Positions 59,481 to 64,000 of a DNA stretch of 64,000 nucleotides are shown piece after piece; position 1 is the stretch's first letter; the number at the start of each line of letters is the position of its first letter. The notes beneath the pieces were generated by a model, which did not search any database, had not been told where the DNA came from, and saw only the letters and a list, made by a program, of their open reading frames with translations. The stretch is from Meandrina meandrites (taxonomy: Eukaryota > Cnidaria > Anthozoa > Scleractinia > Meandrinidae): the NCBI GenBank assembly GCA_963693305.1, contig OY855908.1:30999305-31063304 (forward strand), given 5' to 3'. The translations under genes and the position numbers were made by a program.

Positions 59481-59803
59481 CCCCGGGGGGGGGGGGGGGG
59501 GACTCCCATATGAAATGGACGGGGATGCTCGTCGTCTCGTTTAGGGGTGTAAATTTCGGATTTTGGTCTCGCTTAGGGTGTTCTGGGCAAAATGTCATTA
59601 TTTTTAGCCGTCAAGGTCTCGTTTAGGGTTGCACGCGAAGAAATAACAAAAAAGAAAGAATTTTGATTCGTTATATTTACTCTTTTAGGGGTCTGCATAA
59701 CGTTCGGCCACACCCAGATTGGTCTCTTTTAGGGGTTAAATTCAAAATTTCCGACGAGCATCCCCGTCCGTTTCATATGGGAGTCCCCCCCCCCCCCCCG
59801 GGG
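59481..59803. mobile_element. MITE with poly-G/C ends and 7-bp target duplication
   Basis: CCCCGGGGG at both ends, followed inward by GACTCCCATATGAAA and GGACGGGGATGCTCGTCG in inverted orientation. GATTTTA flanks both sides (59474-59480, 59804-59810). The core has repeated CTCGTTTAGGG / CTCTTTTAGGGG words. No transposase. It shares end words with 20675-21208. Confidence 0.8.
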
Positions 59804-59810
59804 GATTTTA

Positions 59811-60521
59811 CTAACATTTGAATAAATCATTATTTCTTTTGGTTTCAAATTCAAGGTTTCTGTTTTTCTGGAATTCGGTAAACGAACGTGCCATCGATCT
59901 TCTGGTGGCTCTTGTCATATTAGTTGGAAAATAAACTACGTGAACAGTTTTTCCTCCTCTACTTCTTTTTCCCTTTAGTTCGCAATTTTTTGAGATAATT
60001 TCATTTACCGCTAGTTTTTTAGGTGTCCAAAGTTTCGCAGTGCACCTTGGTATGAATGAAAAATAAACTGCAAATAGCTACAAAAATTTTCATATTTTTT
60101 TTCAAGGATATTGGATTAAAATATTGAATGGAATACAGTAAAACCAGCATCTAAAAACCTGCATTTTTCCAAGTTTGCCTAGACAGGTTCTTATGGTGTT
60201 TACTGGAATTTTAAGCTATTTACGTTATTAAATGCAGTGTAGGTCCTTGCTTTCTTATGAAAATTGTTTTCGTTGCTGGAAAAATATTGGCACTGTCAGT
60301 TGCTTACGCCAAATCTGGATGTAATCATGTCTAAATGATTTTAATAGATAGATAATACTTAATTAACGTGAAATATACTTAGCTGTTGATATTGCTATAG
60401 AGTACTCAATGAAAAGAAGAAACTGCTGTGAAATAAAAACCTGGCTTAAATCTTAGGCTAAAACTTAAATTTTAGATTCTTATAATTTTTATATAGTTAT
60501 ATGCGGGTTTTTACTGCATAA
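59811..60521. other. Spacer, no gene seen
   Basis: AT-rich. No frame or element is supported. Confidence 0.4.
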
Positions 60522-60523
60522 TG

Positions 60524-60712
60524 CAGTCAACTCTCTCTAAGACGGACACCGTCGGGACCCGCTCCAACTGTCCGTCTTAGAGAGGTGTTCGTCTAATAGG
60601 GAGTTTAGTTACAGTAAAATGTCTGAAAAACGGCAGGAACAGGACCAACACCAGGTGTCCGTTTTAAAGAGGTGTCCGTCTTATAAGGTGTCCGTTATGA
60701 GAGAGTTGACTG
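60524..60712. mobile_element. MITE with CAGTCAACTCTCTC ends (mariner/pogo-like)
   Basis: CAGTCAACTCTCTC and AAGACGGACACC at the left pair with their near-complements at the right (GGTGTCCGTTATGAGAGAGT). TA follows the right end; the left flank does not show it. Such ends are common in pogo/Tigger-type elements, which is the basis of the call. It ends 31 bp before the stop codon of P450 gene E. Confidence 0.7.
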
Positions 60713-60742
60713 TAAAACATAGATGAAAATAACTCCGCCACT

Positions 60743-62950
60743 TTAAACTATGGACTCCACGCGAACACTTACGCCATCTCTTGCAGACAGAGTAGCGCCG
60801 GGATGTATAACCAAAGGAACTTGTGTCTCGGGTGATTGCACAAACTTGTACTTCATCAGAATTCTTACCAGGGCGATCTTGATCTCCATCAGAGCGAACC
60901 TCATCCCGATGCAGGTCCTGGGCCCTGCACCGAACGGTAGGAACTGGAAGGCATCATGGCGGGTGTCTTTAGCAGGACCTCGGAATCTCTCGGGGTCAAA
61001 CTTCTCCGGGTCTTGCCAGGCATCAGGATCATGGTGGATGACATATATGGGAATTGCAATCTCCGTTCCAGCAGGAATGTGGATTCTATTATAATCATAA
61101 TCTTCAGAACATTGGCGATTCACTTGTGCAGCCGCCGGATATAATCGCTGAGCTTCTTTAATGATACAATCAAGGTACACGATGTTCAGGACCACATCGT
61201 ACAGAGGCTTCTTGGCATTGGATTCCATGGCTTCTTTGATCTCTGCCCTCAATTTATTCTGAATATCCGGGTTCACAGCCAAGTGGTACAGGGTAAAGGC
61301 CAACGTGTTGCTTGACGTTTCGTAGCCAGCCAGCAGGAAGATGATTGACTGGGCTACAATCTCGTCATCAGAAAGTTTGCTGACCCCTTCAGTTGTCTCG
61401 TCGTTGGCGATCATCATGAGATGGAGCAGGTCTTTTCGTCCCGTGAGCCCCTGCTGGCGACGGGTTTTGATGATTTCATTGGCAACGCCTTGAAAATACC
61501 CTGGTTTGGTTCCTCGTAGAAATGCCATCCGTCGGAGGAGTAAACTGCCAAATCGCAAGCGGGCTAGGTTTCGTACGATAAACGGGACTTTAAATATTTC
61601 CTTTGCTCTTTCCAGAATTTCAGTGCTTTCTCCCATTTGAATGTTTGCGTCTACACCAAAAGCCGTGGATAAAATCACTTCAAGCGTTAACTTGCTGAAC
61701 CAGTCCAGCATATTTACACTTTGGCCTGTAAAGGAAAACATGAGTGTTGCAAGAAATTAGAATAAGTCTCAGTATTAAAAAGACTACCGTTAGTGGCTGG
61801 TCAATACGTAAAGGGGTGTGGGCCGGAGCAGAAAGGGGGTGGGTCCTTAGTTTTTGAGCCCTCGAAAAGGGTGGGTTGTGTAGGTTCGATCTACACATAG
61901 GGGGTGGGTCATCTCATTTATACACTGTAGCTATGTATTTCTAGCGATTTCCTAGGACTCGAATTTAAAAATTTCCCGGGGGAGCATGTCCCCAGGCCCC
62001 CTTGATGGTTTGTAATCATAACATCGGTTTTCTACTTCCGCCTGGACGGGATACTAGTCCATCGTAGGGTTATCTCCCAGTATCATTTTGCCGGTACCCA
62101 TTTATACACCTGGGTGGAGAGGGGCACTGTGAAAGTAAAGTGTCTTTCCTAAGAACACACCAGGGCTCGAACCTGGACCGCTCGCGCTAAGCATCTGGCC
62201 ACCGCGCCTCCCATATCCGGTATACTAGACCTGATCCAAAAAGAGAGGTCCAGTAGTCCATGCACACGATCCGAAAGGGGGGTCCAGGTTTTATAGATTT
62301 TATACCTTCCCCTCTAGATAAGAACATTCCCTTTCCATTTTTTGTAAGAGTTAAATTCGCTTCAAATCGCCCAATCTCGAGTTCAGAGAGCAGCCAGAAG
62401 GATATTGGTCATTCACCTGAATCAGCAATTTTGTCAAGTTTTTCCATCAGCGTGTCACACGACTTCTCGATCAACGGCACCATCAACTTCATCTTTCCCG
62501 CGCTGAACGTAGGTGTCAGCGTGTTACGGATTCGCTTCCAATTGTCATCCCGTGCATTAAAAACATTTTTTCTAAAAGTTGGACCCAAATTTTGAATTTG
62601 GAATCGATTGCGAAAGTTTGGAAAATCCTTGACCAGTATCTGTTTTTAATAACTCCGGATCCGCAACGACAAGCGATGGTCGACCGCCTAGACAGACGGC
62701 GAATATTTTGCCGTACTTCTTTAGTATAGTCGAGGTACATGAGATGCACTCCATCGTATTTTCTCGCTTCAAGAAAGTTTCCAAGGAATGGAATAGGTTT
62801 GGGACCAGGGACGTTGAGTTTCTTGAGGTCTGCGAAGCCACGCGTTCCATACCAGTAGATAAACAACACTACGAGGAACAAAAGCGACGCGATGCCAGCA
62901 GGATGAGCGAGGGACTCCAAAGACAACATCTGATGTAGCAACTCCATCAT
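60743..62950 (-). pseudogene. Cytochrome P450, CYP3 clan, frameshifted (gene E)
   Basis: Exons 62950-62417 and 61725-60743 (donor GTGAATGA, acceptor TTTACAG). Exon 2 is open with AGYETSS, ExxR (KEAQR), FDPERF and the haem Cys, though the loop reads FGAGPRTCIG where the others have N. It has one codon more than the paralogues before AFQFLPFG and one fewer before EGVSKL. Exon 1 has an ATG ATG start, anchor and hinge, but an extra A near 62727 (ACTAAAGAAG for the usual TTAAGAAG) and another in a run of As near 62646 shift the frame twice. Exon 1 is 534 nt; genes C (from the matching start) and D have 532. It is either a young pseudogene or an intact gene with two assembly errors. Leader intron and promoter block are present upstream. 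Confidence 0.85.
62031..62212 (-). repeat. tRNA-derived SINE
   Basis: Read on the minus strand it begins with a tRNA-like head (GCGCGGTGGCCAGATGC, then GGTTCGAGCC as a good B box), continues CACTTTACTTTCACAGTGCC, CCCAGGTGTATAAATGGGTA and ends with GATGGACTAGTATCCCGTCC. Pol III transcription is expected of the family. It lies in the intron of P450 gene E. Pieces of similar elements occur at 5290-5342 and 37165-37330. Confidence 0.7.
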
Positions 62951-63274
62951 CCTAATTCTTCAATTTGTACTCTGTACCTTTGTAGCGTGCCTGGAGTGAA
63001 GGGAAAAGATTTAACAACAATTATCTTCACAAATCCAAACTCCTTTAATTTGTTTACATTTCGTGATCATGGCATTCACTATGTGAGTGCCAAGATCACG
63101 ATCCACGAAAATAACATCACAGCAAACCTCAATGCAATCTCAATTTAGTTCATAAGCAATGTATCAGCTATTACTGTCTTAAAGGGATGGTAACAACTTA
63201 CCTATATATAGCTGCAGTGAGACAAGTACCGCTTTGCAATCAAAAGCCTTTGAACGCCAGCTCAACTAGAACTA

Positions 63275-63345
63275 ATTGCGAAATAGATGCAAATCAGTGT
63301 AATGTTAGCGTGGCATCCAACTGGACTTGATTGCGTAATCTTTAT
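63275..63345 (-). promoter_or_regulatory. Conserved P450 promoter block, gene E
   Basis: ATTGCGAAATAGATGCAAAT, CAGTGTAATGTTAGCGTGGC and GGACTTGATTGCGTAAT align with the blocks of genes B and C. It lies about 75 bp above the leader donor at 63196-63201. Confidence 0.6.
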
Positions 63346-63363
63346 CCCAACTTTTGAATCTAA

Positions 63364-63712
63364 TACCGTACAATTCCGGTTATAAGCCCCCCCCCCCGCC
63401 TATACGCCCCCCCCCCCCCCGGTTATAGGCCCATCTAAAACTGGAAACAAAAAAATACATCCGGTTATAAGCCCCCCCGGATATAAGCCCCCCTCTGCTG
63501 GATGACAATACTGAACGGGGCTAAATGTTGCTTTATTTTGACTTTTTAACTTAAAAAAAGTATTTCGATCAACCCTACCATGGCTCTTTTCGAAACATTT
63601 TTTTATTCCGCTTATAAGCCCTCCCGGATATAAGCCCCTCTGCTTATAAGCCCACCCAAAACCCCTTACGAAGTTGTATAAGCCCAGGGCTTATAACCGG
63701 AATTTTACGGTA
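63364..63712. mobile_element. MITE with TACCGTA ends and repeated TTATAAGCCC
   Basis: TACCGTACAATTCCGGTTAT and AAGCCC at the left, with the near-complement at the right (GGGCTTATAACCGGAATTTT, ACGGTA). Inside, the words CCGGTTATAAGCCCCC and CGGATATAAGCCCC recur. 349 bp, no transposase. Confidence 0.75.
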
Positions 63713-63724
63713 CCCTATTCAAAT

Positions 63725-63965
63725 CAAAGCTTAAACATGTTTAAATGTTGTTTAGTTAAACACGGTTTAAAATTATTTTCTTCATGGAATGTGCTGACTG
63801 ATGTTTATCGACTTCAAATTTGGCGCAATGAAAGCACAGGTTAGAGCATACTTGAACCCTATGTAAAATTTAGTCTATCAGTTGTCTGCTGCTGATTTTC
63901 ATTTTCTTAAACCTGGTTTAACTAAACATGTTTTGTTGGTGTGAATCAGGTATAAGTCTGCAAGG
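63725..63965 (+). repeat. Block repeated from upstream of the TRAF-like gene, copy 2
   Basis: Matches 50312-50560 in order and orientation. No start exon like that at 50647 is visible before the window ends at 64000. Confidence 0.8.
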
Positions 63966-64000
63966 GTTGGCTTAGGGGCTACAATCTTTGACAAAATTCG

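Overview
The window looks like animal nuclear DNA, most likely from an anthozoan cnidarian such as a stony coral. The DNA is AT-rich, genes have GT-AG introns, and introns and spacers are full of short terminal-inverted-repeat elements, simple repeats and tRNA-derived SINEs. There are remnants of a Penelope-like retroelement and of THAP and SWIM zinc-finger genes. The organism is an inference from this gene and repeat mix; no rRNA, tRNA gene or mitochondrial marker fixes it.

Five cytochrome P450 genes of the CYP3 clan lie on the minus strand and share one structure: two coding exons split by a phase-1 intron at the same codon (Asp-Ser-Gly/Asp). At least three also have a noncoding leader exon. 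In order from the left they are A (4.1-7.2 kb), B (8.5-10.7 kb), C (14.2-16.5 kb), D (21.5-25.0 kb) and E (60.7-62.95 kb). A, B and C look intact. D is a pseudogene that has lost its first start codons, the K-helix and the haem-binding cysteine. E has two single-base insertions in exon 1. Upstream of B, C and E (and once as an orphan copy at 12.4 kb) lies a conserved block of about 70 bp that is probably the shared promoter.

Between D and E about 35 kb of unrelated DNA interrupts the array. From left to right it holds a Penelope-like reverse-transcriptase remnant (26.7-27.4 kb, minus), an intron-containing integrase-core gene with an intact DDE triad (29.2-32.1 kb, minus), two minisatellite arrays, a 17-exon gene (36.7-49.6 kb, minus) that I assembled by hand to 689 codons and read as a UAS-like plus UBX-domain protein with a lysine-rich tail, and a head-to-head RING / TRAF-zinc-finger / MATH-like gene of five exons (50.6-55.5 kb, plus). 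The last two both point to ubiquitin signalling and share a 1-kb intergenic region. Inverted copies of one repeat (25.6-26.0 and 57.1-57.5 kb) flank this block.

The left edge (0.5-1.1 kb) has a possible secreted-protein exon, and 17.5-19.8 kb has broken THAP and SWIM-finger gene pieces. At the right edge (63.7-64.0 kb) the sequence repeats the region just upstream of the TRAF-like gene, so a paralogue may begin just outside the window. The P450s are expected to act in the endoplasmic reticulum on small lipophilic substrates. I found no undescribed multi-gene system that I could defend; the strongest leads are the shared P450 promoter block, the UAS/UBX gene and its divergent partner, and the repeat-bounded interruption.
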